Source: Unio delphinus (taxonomy: Eukaryota; Mollusca; Bivalvia; Unionida; Unionidae). Taken from it: 64,000 nt of DNA. The notes below the pieces were generated by a model that was given only the letters and a program-made list of their open reading frames with translations, had not been told where the DNA came from and did no database searches. Every line of letters starts with the position of its first letter. The stretch's first letter is position 1. Shown piece after piece: positions 11,830 to 23,640 of this stretch. The stretch spans positions 8,822,501-8,886,500 of the forward strand of contig JAQISU010000179.1 in the NCBI GenBank assembly GCA_029339505.1, given 5' to 3'. A program made the position numbers and the translations under genes.

Positions 11830-12260
11830 TAAAAACAGAATTAACCCATCCAGAAACAACTTAATTAATCAAACGACAAAACCCAAAGGCTTAATTCACT
11901 GGCGACATGATAAAAGAGATTAACTTGATAAACAAAGGGTGTAACCGGCTGTACAACAGAAAACAAAAGACAGCTTGGCGTGTCAAACTTTTTACAATTG
12001 GTGATCAAATCTGGAAAACAGTCATCTCACATAAAAGATAAAGAAAAAGACTTAATTCACCCCAGGCATTACAAATCAACTCTAAATACAAACTGCAACC
12101 ACTACAGAAGAGCCATTGAGGAAGATTTCTCATTATAACGTTACCTGCATTTTATGATTTTTGCCTAAGATAAAGAAACAATAAGAACCAATGAAATCAC
12201 TGTATATTATCTTGACTGCTCCTTTTAGTCACTGGTTAATTATAATGGAGATTTAAATGA
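11830..12260. promoter_or_regulatory. Candidate conserved regulatory block
   Basis: This unique stretch has many motif-like words for metazoan developmental factors: homeodomain-like 'cttaattaatc' and 'ggttaattataatgg', forkhead-like 'gataaacaaag', TCF/SOX-like 'aaacaaaggg'. No repeats or open frames are present. Judged by eye only; AT-rich DNA produces such words by chance. Confidence 0.15.
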
Positions 12261-12349
12261 CTTACAATACTTGCTGGTTTTGCTTCTGTCTGCTACATAG
12301 TTGGTGAATAGAGAGTCAAAACACTAGCAGAAATCAACCCAGCATCATA

Positions 12350-13800
12350 GTTCTATACCAGATCCATCTTTTCTTTGGTGACCAGGAGGATTCAGAAATA
12401 GAATGTGATCGACTCAGATCATTCAGGACTCTCTCAAATGTGGAAGACTAATCATTCTGGACATTCTGAAAAAGGGTATGCTGCTCTTCCCTAATTTCAC
12501 AAGATTGGACTGGTGATAGAACATGAGAGTCCTTGATAGTGGGTGTAGTGGGTGTTGTTCCCAAAACTTAAGTTGGTAACCCTCAGGCACAGGATAATAG
12601 ACCCACTCATCATCCATGATGCATTAACAAGCCTCTGAAAAGAGGCCATGATAAGCACCCATAAGGATGTTTGGGAGAAAAATGCATAACAGAAGAGAGT
12701 GCAAGACCCTATGGATATCCCTATACATATACTCGTAGGAAATGAAAGTGGTTTTTTAAATAAAACTTGCTCTTAGAAATTCATTTGAGGTTGCATATTG
12801 TACTGAGGCTGCATCTGTTTCTAGAATTTAGCAAATGGCCAATTGCATTATTATGCTTTCTGGCCAATTGTGGTGGGCCAGTGCAGCGTGTTAAAGATCT
12901 ATGCTGATTATCCTTAAAATTTCGTGAAGCCACATAAGACATTGTAGGGAGAAGTAACCACAAATGGATTTCAACTTGTAAAGAAGAAGCCCTTAGAAGA
13001 TCTTGACTGTGATTATGCAAGATTTTGAGGAGTCCAATGTAATATGATGGTATATACGTACAAGTATTGTCAATAAAGCCATGCAACAGAACCTTCATGC
13101 TGGGATGTCATGGTCTTATCTTCCAGCATATATTGTAATGTAGCTGGATTCAGCAAGGCCTCCTGAAGATCTCCTCCATCTCGTACTACTTAGAAGAACT
13201 GGTAGGCCTTATAAGCAGTATCAAATGAGGTGTTTCCACTTTGGACACACTACAGCACATATGCATAATTCTGCGAACTACAAGCAGAAGAGTGGCTGAG
13301 CATCATTATGTTATTCAGTGGAAGTTGACCTAAGGTCAAACAGCTGTAAGACTTTTAAAGCACTTGGCACCATTTGCCATATCTCATCATGGTGAACTGG
13401 GGTTGTGTGTGCTAGTTCTTGTTGTAGGATTTAACGCCATTTTTCAGCACAAGATAGGCTATACATGGCGGCCAGTATAAATGGTGGAGGAAGAACCCAG
13501 GAAAACCCAGGGAAAAGACAATAACCCATGAGATCCCACTGGCAAGCTCTCTCACATAACCACATTAGCCAAATCCGAGACTCGAATTCACACGGACAGA
13601 GGTGAGATAGCAGTTATCCTTAACGGAGAGTGCTTTAGACAACTCAGCCACTCAGGGCCCCGTATGTGTGTGCTAGTTCCAGGAAGAAGATGAGAGAGCA
13701 TGTCTTTCCTGGATGATACTGTCTCCAGTCTTCTTAGTGAATGCCAAATGATGAGAAGGTGAAAGCAGGAAATGAGTTGTGGTATTAACTCTCTATTTTT
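12350..13800 (-). pseudogene. Possible decayed coding segment, family unknown
   Basis: On the minus strand several tracts read like protein but are broken by stops and frame changes. The clearest lies at about 13241-13070 and includes the phrases 'GNTSFDTAYKAYQFF' and 'GGDLQEALLNPATLQYML' with one stop between them. A second frame includes 'ELAHTTPVHHDEIWQM' immediately beside the SINE insertion. That frame can be followed across the SINE-A insertion if the insert and one target duplication are ignored. Farther down, 12617-12423 opens with an ATG and reads 'DDEWVYYPVPEGYQLKFW'. I do not recognise a family, and ordinary non-coding DNA is a real alternative. If real, this could be an old transposon ORF or a dead gene. 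Confidence 0.25.
13419..13664 (-). mobile_element. SINE-A copy 3 with perfect 15-bp TSD
   Basis: A full-length minus-strand copy of 246 bp. The head (right side) shows 'cagccactcagggcccc' and the tail (left side) 'ttgttgtaggatttaacgcc'. Exact 15-bp direct repeats, tgtgtgtgctagttc, lie at 13404-13418 and 13665-13679 and define the insertion precisely. A TSD of this length is typical of LINE-machinery retrotransposition. Confidence 0.97.
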
Positions 13801-14300
13801 GATCTATAGGGTCCAGTAGCTGGCTACAACAGTTACAATAATGTTATATGTGTACTAATTGTTTTATCAATTCATCACATTATATATATTTATTATTTTA
13901 TTTACAGAATTAATCCAAAAGAAATGGCCATATGTAAAAGATGCAATGACTAACAATAAAATCAGCGAAGTACTGAAGCCTTCAAGAAACCAGGAATAAA
14001 TTGCATAGATGCCAACCATTATGCTTTTTTCCAGCAAATTATGTTTGCTGCTAGACTCTTATGGATTACACTTTTTTTTGCTAAATTACAAAATTAACTT
14101 AACATAAAGCAATAAAAAAAATTGTCATTTTTATTATCATCTCTTCAATTCCACTTTAAAAATTGAGAATATTCTTCAAAAGCACAAGAGTATCTTCCTT
14201 ATTAGCTATTGGCAACTGTATACAACCCATTTCCAAGAAAACATGGCTTACTTTCTAAGAGAACTTTTGATTGATTGATTTTATTCATGAGCTAGTCAGT
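13801..14300. other. AT-rich spacer
   Basis: Nothing recognised. Confidence 0.5.
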
Positions 14301-14302
14301 TT

Positions 14303-14423
14303 GAAAATCAGTCTATATAGCCTATATTTTTTGAAAACCAGTCTATATAGCCTATATTTTTTGAAAACCAGTCTATATATCCTATATTTTTTGAAAACCA
14401 GTCTATATAGTCTATATTTTTAA
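14303..14423. repeat. Minisatellite, 30-bp unit, 4 copies
   Basis: Four units of 'gtctatatagcctatatttt' plus 'ttgaaaacca' at exact 30-bp spacing, with single-base variants. Confidence 0.96.
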
Positions 14424-14829
14424 AGAAAAGAGTCAGAGAAAAACTTTTAAGTTTACAGTTTGAGTTGTGGATGTTATATGTTATATACAGCAAATGGATC
14501 TTTTCAAACTTAAAAACATGTCTAATCAGAAGATCAACACTGCATTACAAACTTTAAAAGAATATGAGAGTTATGATATACAGCACTCTGAGCTGTAATT
14601 CTGGCATTTGATATATAGCTTACACTTTTTTTGCTATTTATAATAGCAATAAGTAATTATACCTCTCGGGGGTTACCGGTAGTAAGTATGGAAATGGATG
14701 AATATTTCAAACTAAAATGTAAAATTTTTGAAAATTTCATTTTGTGATGAACAAAATTTAAAATATATTAATGTAATCATTTGCTTCATGATATAAATTG
14801 TTGATCTGCTGGTTCTTTATGCTAGTGGG

Positions 14830-15106
14830 TGTCCAAGGAAACCTCGGACTATGTCCGAGGACACCTCAGACAGTACATCTGAGGACACCGAGGACAATAC
14901 ATCCGAAGTAACCTCAGGCACTTTGTAACATCCTAGGACAAACTCAGACACTATGTCCTAGGACAAGCTCAGGCATCTAAGTATAAAAACCTTGGACCTC
15001 AGTATCAAAAAGTTTTTGTCAGTGGACTTTCACCTCGGACAGTAACCAATACTCCAAGGTTTTTCCTAGGAACATTTGTCCAAGGTTTCCTAGGAAACCT
15101 CGGAAA
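14830..15106. repeat. Palindrome-dense block
   Basis: Repeated self-complementary words occupy this block. CCTCGGAC-tat-GTCCGAGG lies at 14842-14860, CCTCAGA...TCTGAGG at 14864-14884, and CCTAGGAC...GTCCTAGG at 14932-14962. Perfect palindromes TTCCTAGGAA (15063-15072) and TTTCCTAGGAAA (15086-15097) follow. Both ends carry 'gtccaagg' followed by 'aaacctcgga'. This looks like a small non-autonomous element or hairpin cluster of unknown class. Confidence 0.7.
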
Positions 15107-15975
15107 ATGTACAGCCAGGTAGTAATGGCCACTGTAATGTAAATGACCAGTTCTATGAGATGACCAGTGGCAAGTGACCGATACAAAATGACTGACCTGT
15201 CATGATGATAAAATGACTGGTGACTGGATCAAGATGCAGCGTTACTCCTCCTATTTGGGAGAAAGCATCATACTAACCTGTAAGCAATGAATGCAGTGCA
15301 GCCCTTTAATTTTGAGGAGGATGTGACATGCTACCCTGGCAGTGAGATGAGTGGTGAAATTTCATTTTTAAAAGGCAGCAACAAAACTACTGTGAGCATG
15401 AGGAGTATTTGACTTCCCCTCCCTTTCCAGCGGAGGGATCTAATTCTTGAATGTTTGTTTTGCTCCAACAGGAGTGGCCTTATCAGAGTAAGTAGCCTCT
15501 GAAATAAGTCATCTTACAATGGACTGCCTGGGACTCTGCATAAGAAAAATCTGAAAATGTAGATATGATTGGGGGAGGGGGGAATTTACATTTATCTTGC
15601 TCTCTATAATGTACATCATAATTTCAGTAGTCTTCTTTGAGCATAATTTACAAAATGCACAATTCTTTTTGTGTGCATGATGAACATGTGGGGTAGTCTG
15701 GGCAAGTGTCCAAAGGGCCGTTCTTGTGGCCACAATCCATCACAGACTGTCCTGACATTGTTGTCTATAAAAAAAATTATATGTCACACTGTCAAACACA
15801 TATAACTGACTTATATATAATGACGTATGCTACATACACCACAGTGCATGAACTCAGCTGTAAAGAATGAGAACTTACCTGTCTTTTTTCTTATATTAAC
15901 GCCATTACATTGTTGAATCTTTGTTGCAGGGTGAGTGAAAAACACAATATCAATATGATCCGAGTCAATGGTAAA
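15107..15975. other. Unique sequence with a short degenerate repeat
   Basis: At 15140-15230 the phrase 'atgaccagt' or 'atgactggt' recurs about six times, a decayed minisatellite. The rest is unremarkable. Confidence 0.5.
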
Positions 15976-15995
15976 AAACACCAAGTTTGGTGTTT
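15976..15995. repeat. Perfect 20-bp inverted repeat
   Basis: AAACACCAA, a 2-base centre, then TTGGTGTTT. A near-continuous palindrome in otherwise unique DNA. Confidence 0.9.
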
Positions 15996-16796
15996 AGACA
16001 AATTAATTTAAAAAAATAATACATAATTCTTTTATGTCGGAAATTTTATTGCAGTGCTATTTTCATTAACTGATAATGAATATAAGTGTACCCTAATTCC
16101 TAACGGGTAGGATACAGCATCGTAACCTAACAAACTAAATTTGAAACAGAACTTAGGGTTATGCGCATGTAAATTAAACCAAGATAATTTTGCTGAAGGA
16201 AATCCACAAATGCAGTGAAGCACTTAGCAACATTAGAAATAAAAGATCGGTCAGATTCAGCAAACATCCATTAACAAGCACATCATCTGTGAAAAAGAGA
16301 ACTATTCTGTGTGTGAGAATTCTTATATACAAATAACAAATGTGTGGGAGGATGCATTAATGTGAATGGGTACATTAAAGCTACGATTAAAATCAAAGAG
16401 TATAAAGGACACTGATGAAATGTTAAATTGACCATGATGAGTATGACACAGATGTGATGTGTGTCACATCTTCTAAAATTAATATATAAGAATACCAAGC
16501 TATACCCTTCATTCAAAAAGTTGTAAAGTTGCACTGCAGAAAGGAAAGTGTTATGGAAAACTGAATATAGACTGGTGACCTTTACCTTGATGATATAACT
16601 CCCAATGTGGTGCACCAGACACTTCAGTGATGTATAAATACACAAAGATTTTTCTTAAGGTCGAACAGCTATAAGACTTTCATAGCAAATATAAAAGTGG
16701 GTCAGATATACAAACACAAGGCTGAATCTGAACATTGTATTCTTTACTGACTGGTGAATGAAAAGTTAGGATAATAAACTGCCCTGGTATTCATAA
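15996..16796. other. Unique sequence, no gene seen
   Basis: A 120-codon minus-strand open frame (16283-16645) shows no domain or repeat. 'aaggtcgaacagctataaga' near 16660 matches 'aaggtcaaacagctgtaaga' near 13335, a hint of another dispersed repeat. Confidence 0.45.
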
Positions 16797-18057
16797 ACCA
16801 AGCAATGGTCCATTACCGGTAGAATCCTACATTTCCCAGACAGGTGTAAACAAAGCAATGGTCCAGGACCAGTAGAAATCCTACATTTCCCAGACAAGTG
16901 TAAACCAAGCAATTGTCCATTACCAGTAGAATCCTACATTTCCCAGACAGGTGTAAACCAAGCAATGGTCCAGGACCAGTAGAAATCCTACATTTCCCAG
17001 ACAGGTGTAAACCAAGCAATGGTCCATTACCAGTAGAATCCTACATTTCCCAGACAGGTGTAAACCAAGCAATGGTCCATTACCAGTAGAATCCTACATT
17101 TCCCAGACAGGTGTAAACTAAGCAATGGTTCAGGACCAGTAGAAATCCTACATTTCCCAGACAGGTGTAAACCAAGCAATGGTCCAGGACCAGTAGAATC
17201 CTACATTTCCCAGACAGGTGTAAACCAAGCAATGGTCCAGGACCAGTAGAATCCTACATTCCCCAGACAGGTGTAAACCAAGCAATGGTCCATTACCAGT
17301 AGAATCCTACATTTCCCAGACAGGTGTAAACCAAGCAATGGTCCATTACCAGTAGAATCCTACATTTCCCAGACAGGTGTAAACCAAGCAATGGTCCAGG
17401 ACCAGTAGAATCCTACATTTCCCAGACAGGTGTAAACCAAGCAATGGTCCATTACCAGTAGAATCCTACATTTCCCAGACAGGTGTAAACCAAGCAATGG
17501 TCCAGGACCAGTAGAATCCTACATTCCCCAGACAGGTGTAAACCAAGCAATGGTCCATTACCAATAGAATCCTACATTTCCCAGACAGGTGTAAACCAAG
17601 CAATGGTCCATTACCAGTAGAATCCTACATTTCCCAGACAGGTTTAAACCAAGCAATGGTCCAAGACCAGTAGAATCCTACATTTCCCAGACAGGTTTAA
17701 ACCAAGCAATGGTCCAGGACCAGTAGAAATCCTACATTTCCCAGACAGGTGTAAACCAAGCAATGGTCCATTACCAGTAGAATCCTACATTTCAAAGACT
17801 AGTGTAAACCAAGCAATGGTCCAGGACCAGTAAAATCCTACATTTCAAAGGGTGTAAACCAAGCAATGGTCCATTACCAGTAGAAATCCTACATTTCCCA
17901 GACAGGTGTAAACCAAGCAATGGCCCAGGACCAGTAGAATCCTACATTTCAAAGACAGGTGTAAACCAAGCAATGGTTCAGGATGAGTGGAATTCTACAT
18001 TTTCCCAGAGAGGTGTAAACCATGCAATGGTCCAGGATGAATATGATCCAACATTAA
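16797..18057. repeat. Minisatellite, 53-bp unit, ~23 copies
   Basis: Units read 'accaagcaatggtccatta', 'ccagtagaatcctacattt', 'cccagacaggtgtaa'. Two subtypes alternate, 'ggtccattaccagtag' and 'ggtccaggaccagtag', plus a 1-bp-longer 'gtagaaatcc' form. Homogeneous in the middle, degenerate at the right end from about 17780. Confidence 0.98.
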
Positions 18058-18163
18058 CCTGTGTGCACAAGCTAAGCATTACTTCAGGACCAGTAATAAT
18101 GGGCTGCACTGCCCTGGTCTGCATAAGCCAACATTGCTCCAGTAAATAAGCCTGCTATGCTGC

Positions 18164-18372
18164 TGCTGCTGTTGTTGTTGGTTTAATGCCATTTTTTTCA
18201 GCACATGAGAGGTTATACGTGGCAGCTTATGTTATCAGGTGAATAAAGAACCATCCACACTACCAACCCACAGAAAGCTACTTGCATCTTTTCTCTCACA
18301 ACCATGTTTGTCAAGATCAAGATTTACACTTACCTGGACAGTGGTGTCAGTGATTTGTAAACTGTAATGGCA
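18164..18372 (-). mobile_element. SINE-A copy 4, old
   Basis: Degenerate minus-strand copy. Recognisable parts are the 'gttgttgttggtttaatgcc' tail, 'cagcacatgagaggttatac', 'gaaagctacttgcatctttt' and 'acctggacagtggtgtcagt'. The head is not recognisable and no TSD was found. Confidence 0.7.
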
Positions 18373-19114
18373 ACCAGTCTGATATGCGGATATTAACAAG
18401 GGTGCACATAATAAAAGCAAACCATAAAATTTATTAATAAAATGTAAACCAAAAATTCAGGCCTCTGTTTTATTACTGACTCAAAAATTATTTCTTTATT
18501 TATTTTTTCAATAACCATCATTGTTACAAAATTATATGAATATACGATTTTATAAATTTACTTTTCATTTTTTTATATAATGAAAATCTGAATCTTTATA
18601 GCAATTTTTTTTTTACTTACGATGAGTATAGCCCATGCATTAGATTTGTTTGAAGCATTAATATATCTAGTAGGAAAGTCAGTCAGCATCCTTCCTGCCT
18701 CACTTCCCAACTCTCTTCACAGGAAGAAATGCAGACAAATCCTAAGTTTAGTTGATCACAGCTGACATTCTTTTCAGACCTGGATGATTTGCTGCCCTGC
18801 AGTGCAAGAGGTACTGCACTCAGTGGGGACATGAGGGGGCATCGGGATGGGGCAGTTGCCCCAGGAACCAGGCATATAGGAAGCTTTTTCATTGTCTTTG
18901 CTGAAATGTTATTATTTCTGCTTCACTTTATTGTAACAAGCAATTTGTCACAAAATCTTATGGGTGGGGAGGGTGGCAACATAAAATTAACTGTTCTCTG
19001 TATCAAACTAAAAATATCACTAAATAATATTTGCCCCATGGCATCTCACTAGAAGTGCCACTCAAGAGTTTTTTAATGAACCCTTGAGCTGCAACCGACT
19101 GCACTTGGCTATTG
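18373..19114. other. Unique sequence, no gene seen
   Basis: Locally GC-richer near 18780-18880, where opposing short open frames overlap. No family recognised. Confidence 0.45.
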
Positions 19115-19829
19115 CAGATGAATTCACTTGTATACATTAAATGCTAATTCACTTGTATACATTAGATGCTAATTCACTTGTATACATTAGATGCTAATTC
19201 ACTTGTATACATTAGATGCTAATTCACTTGTATACATTAGATGATGCTAATTCACTTGTATACATTAGATGCTAATTCACTTGTATATATTAGATGCTAA
19301 TTCACTTGTATACATTAGATGATGCTAATTCACTTGTATACATTAGATGCTAATTCACTTGTATACATTAGATGCTAATTCACTTGTATACATTAGATGA
19401 TGCTAATTCACTTGTATACATTAGATGCTAATTCACTTGTATACATTAGATGATGCTAATTCACTTGTATACATTAGATGCTAATTCACTTGTATACATT
19501 AGATGATGCTAATTCACTTGTATACATTAGATGCTAATTCACTTGTATACATTAGATGCTAATTCACTTGTATACATTAGATGCTAATTCACTTGTATAC
19601 ATTAGATGATGCTAATTCACTTGTATGCATTAGATGATGCTAATTCACTTGTATACATTAGATGATGCTAATTCACTTGTATACATTAGATGATGCTAAT
19701 TCACTTGTATACATTAGATGCTAATTTACTTGTATACATTAGATGCTAATTCACTTGTATATATTGGATGCTAATTCACTTGTATATATTAGATGATGCT
19801 AATTCACATGTTTATATTAGATGCTATAT
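19115..19829. repeat. Minisatellite, 25/28-bp unit, ~27 copies
   Basis: Units 'ttcacttgtatacattagat' plus 'gctaa' (25 bp) are mixed with units having an extra 'gat' (28 bp). The long form is more frequent toward the right. Internal identity is high, with rare tatata and gtatgc variants. Confidence 0.98.
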
Positions 19830-20807
19830 TTATCTCAGTCTATTGACTTCCTGTGCAACTGTACAACTCTTTTCTGATCTTTCACGGATTAAATATCATG
19901 CTGCTAATCCTTTAATATGAACAATTAATAAATATTTAAGGCCTGATGGATGAGTTAAATAACAATAATATATGATAGGTCCACAGCTAACATAAATCAG
20001 TTCCTGGCCTCAGATCACCGTATTTTTTAGGCATGGCTATGTTCCACCAATTTTTAATGAAAAGGTGGGGAATAATCATGTTCTTCATATGTTACACTTC
20101 AACAAACTGAACAAATACAATGAAGAGTTGAATGTATATATGAATCAACCCTCTCTGAATTTTATAATCGCTAATGCAATTTCATTCCTATATTAAATGT
20201 GGGTATGACCTTTTAGTCTCGCATATATGTGTTTCATTCGTTGAGCCAGTCTATAGCAAGGCAAGCACTTGAATATCTCTTTCAATTTGTCGACCAATGT
20301 CTGCCAAAATTTCTATTAGTATTATAAAGGTTTAAGTGAATGTCAAATACACGAAACTCGTTCCTCAATTTACACCTACTTTCTACTTGTTCTCATTTCA
20401 TGCAAAAGCTTTATACATCAATTTTGTGATCAGCCTTTTTTTCCTCATTCAAAAAGATTTTCAACTTAAAAATCCTAGATACCATTCATACTTTACTTAC
20501 TGGATATATATGGTAATTGATTTTATTACACACTATGCTGAGACAAAAACTGTATGCCACAGCAGTCCAGGTATGCACATGAAATATGAATGAGTTAGTC
20601 TAGGTAAGGGAGTGAAAACCCTATCTATATATTGTGCTACAGAAAGAACATTGAAAATTGAATTCTGATTCTTCCTGTACAAATGTCAATAATTTGAATG
20701 ACAGTTATTGTTATATATTTTGCTTAAATGTGATATCTGTGGAACAGCCATTCTGGAATGTTTTCAAAATTTTCATTTTAGCAATTGTAAGATAAGGTAT
20801 TCTTTAG

Positions 20808-20811
<4 letters not shown>
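19830..20811. other. Unique AT-rich sequence
   Basis: An 85-codon plus-strand open frame (20336-20593) has no recognisable homology. Nothing else seen. Confidence 0.45.
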
Positions 20812-20863
<52 letters not shown>

Positions 20864-20930
20864 CATACATACATACATACATACATACATACATACATAC
20901 ATACATACATACATACATACATACATACAC
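20812..20930. repeat. Compound microsatellite (TG)n(ATAC)n
   Basis: About 24 TG units are followed by about 17 ATAC units, then 'acatatattg' and (TTTG)n at the tail of SINE-B copy 2. Confidence 0.97.
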
Positions 20931-20936
20931 ATATAT

Positions 20937-21244
20937 TGTTTGTTTGTTTGTTTAGGATTTTTAATGTAGCTTTAACAATATTTCAGTCATATCGCTACGA
21001 TGTCTGCAGTGAGGCAGTTTATAGTGATGTCTAACACTGGGGCATTATGCCGCAGACATGTAGCATGATGTCCCCCCACCCAGTCACATTATCCTGACAC
21101 CAGGCCAACCAGTCCTAACACTAACCTCTTAATGCATCTGTTAGTACCATTTTTCTAAGTCTTTGATATGACTCGGCCATGGCTCAAACCCATGACCTCT
21201 CGCTTCCACAACAGAAGCTCTAACCACTAGGCCACCAGAGCAGT
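20937..21244 (-). mobile_element. SINE-B copy 2
   Basis: Complete minus-strand copy. The tRNA-like head is at the right ('ctctaaccactaggccacca' on the plus strand, which is the A-box side; B-box complement 'ggctcaaaccc'). The body has 'cagacatgtagcatgatg' and 'cctgacaccaggccaacc'. The 3' end merges with a (TTTG)n and compound microsatellite to its left. Confidence 0.93.
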
Positions 21245-21289
21245 TTCATTTTTTTTTTTAACAACATGTGATGCTACCATCCTGGATTT

Positions 21290-21850
21290 GCTCTTCATTT
21301 TAGTGTTATAAGCATGTGATATTTCAGTGAGATTGTCCTCATTTTAGTTTTGTATACGTGTGATATTTCAGTGAGATTGTCCTCATTTTAGTTTTGTATA
21401 CGTGTGATATTTCAGTGAGATTGTCCTCATTTTAGTTTTGTATATGTGTGTGATATTTCAGTGAGATTGTCCTCATTTTAGTTTTGTATATGTGTGTGAT
21501 ATTTCAGTGAGATTGTCCTCATTTTAGTTTTGTATACGTGTGTGATATTTCAGTGAGATTGTCATCATTTTAGTTTTGTATGTGTGTGATATTTCAGTGA
21601 GATTGTCCTCATTTTAGTTTTGTATACGTGTGTGATGTTTCACTGAGATGGTCCTCATTTTAGTTTTGTATACATGTGATATTTCAGTGATATGGTCCTC
21701 ATTTTAGTCTTGTATATGTGTGATATTTCAGTGAGACTGTCCTCATTTTAGTTTTTGTATATGTGTGATCTTTCTGTGAAATTTGTTCCTCATTTTAGTT
21801 TTGTATGTGTGTGATCTTTCTGTGAAATTTGTTCCTCATTTTAGTGCTGT
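21290..21850. repeat. Minisatellite, 44-47-bp unit, ~12 copies
   Basis: Units read 'gatatttcagtgagattg', 'tcctcattttagttttg', 'tatacgtgt', with an optional extra 'gt' that changes the length. The right end is diverged ('gatctttctgtgaaatttg'). Confidence 0.97.
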
Positions 21851-21860
21851 ATACATTTGA

Positions 21861-22555
21861 TAAACTGGGTGGGAGTAGCTGTATATATGTGATACTTCTG
21901 GATAACCTGTTGCTTTTTATAAAATACAAATATTGATAATATTTAAGGAAATTCAGGACTAGCTTGAGATGTCCAGTTTTTCTTACTTCTTTTGCCCAAA
22001 TTTTAGGAATATCAACCAGGGAGATTCCTGTTATTGAGAGCGATAACATATTATTCAAAGTTACTGGCTTGTTCATTGTTTATATATTTTCATGCTTATA
22101 ATTATACAATTATACTGAGATACAGAAATGTACCAGATTGCTCTCACTATACACACACACACACTCACACACACACACACATCAGGTGTCAGCAGCCTAT
22201 AACATGCCAGACTCTTGAAAGACATCTAGTACTAGTTGCAGTGTTAAGTTTTATATTGTGTATACTAAAAATGTTAATTAAATGAATTAATTATGATCTT
22301 GTATACTCTCCAATTTAATGGACATATAAAATCTGAGTGTTTCTCTCACTTAGTATTAGTTTGTTTTTATCAGTACATAATCTATAATACACGAGTTCCC
22401 ACCATGTCAAAAATCCTAAATGCTTTAACAGAAACTTAAACTAAGGCTTTAAAAAAAACTACGGAAATTATGGGATTAAGTTACATTTAAATGATTTAGG
22501 TATTATTAGTTTATTTTGTACAAAGAATATTTTATTACAGTCCAAACAAAGAACA

Positions 22556-22558
<3 letters not shown>
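21861..22558. other. Unique sequence with short (AC) run
   Basis: An (AC) run interrupted by 'tc' lies at 22151-22180. Otherwise featureless. Confidence 0.5.

Positions 22559-22643
<85 letters not shown>
22559..22643. repeat. (AT)n microsatellite
   Basis: Uninterrupted AT run of about 85 bases. Confidence 0.98.
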
Positions 22644-22647
<4 letters not shown>

Positions 22648-22934
22648 GAAGAAAACTTTGGAAAATTTATGGTTAATTGTATAAAAAAATGTCCATAGTG
22701 GTTCCCTATGGGGGATTCAAATATCAGTACTAACAAGCGATCCAACTTTTGTATTGCCTTCTTAATTAAATTGGCCTTTTGTGATATCCAAGAAAGATTT
22801 TTCAAATGCTTTCATTTTTCAAAAAAAATATACACCAATATCTATGAATTTCATAAAAAAAATCGGTTAATACGCACTTCCAAAAATGTCAAAGTGTATA
22901 AGTGTACGAGGTTTTTTAAAACCCTATTAAAGTC

Positions 22935-23100
22935 ACATACTGTATCTGAGGCATGTGCAAACCTATGGTCCACAGGCTGCATCCAGTCCACAACTTGGTT
23001 TTATACCTTTAATTTTAATTATAATAGTGTGTCTTCAAAAATTGTGCCATTATTGCAGCCTGCACACTGGAGGAAGCTTACACATGACTGCTGTATTGAT
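22935..23100. mobile_element. Possible old hAT-like fragment
   Basis: 'gtgcaaacctatggtccaca' followed by 'ggctgcatccagtccaca' resembles the terminal region of hAT-type elements (typically 'caaac..tggcccg.gggccgcat'). Neither terminus nor an 8-bp TSD could be defined. Confidence 0.3.
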
Positions 23101-23205
23101 TCTTTCATTAATCTAACAGTGCATCTGTCAGACTTTGATTCACCATGTCACTAAATTGTATGCTAACATGGTCATGTTTTCTAAAATTTAATAGTAATCC
23201 AATCC

Positions 23206-23640
23206 TGGCAGATGACTGCACCTTAAAAGAGATTTTAAAAAAAGTGATGACTGTACTGCATCTTAATAGCGATCAAAACAACTGATGACTTCTGCACCTT
23301 AAAAGCAATAAAAACCGATGACTGTTCTGCACCTTAAAAGCAATATACAGATGACTGTTCTGCACCTTAAAAGCAATAAAAACTGATGACTGTTCTGCAC
23401 AGTAAAAGCAATTTAAAAAAGTAATGACCGTTCTGCACCTTAAAAGCTGTTTTAAAAAATGATCACTGTTCTGCATCTTAAAAGTGATTTTAAAAATTTA
23501 TGACTGTTCTTCATCTTAATAGTGACAAAAAAAAGAGATGACTGTTCCACACTTTAAAAGCAATACAAAATGTCATGACTATTCTGCACCTCAAAAGTGA
23601 TTTTAAAAAATGTATTACTGTTCTGCATCTTAAATCAAAC
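23206..23640. repeat. Degenerate minisatellite, ~34-46-bp unit
   Basis: Repeating 'gatgactgttctgcacc', 'ttaaaagcaat' with variable A-rich spacers, about ten diverged units. It creates a 67-codon repeated open frame on the minus strand that I do not consider a gene. Confidence 0.9.

Noticed and set aside
19115..19829. CRISPR-like array of regular repeats
   Set aside because: Units are directly tandem with no unique spacers, and the window is eukaryotic. The same applies to the other minisatellites.
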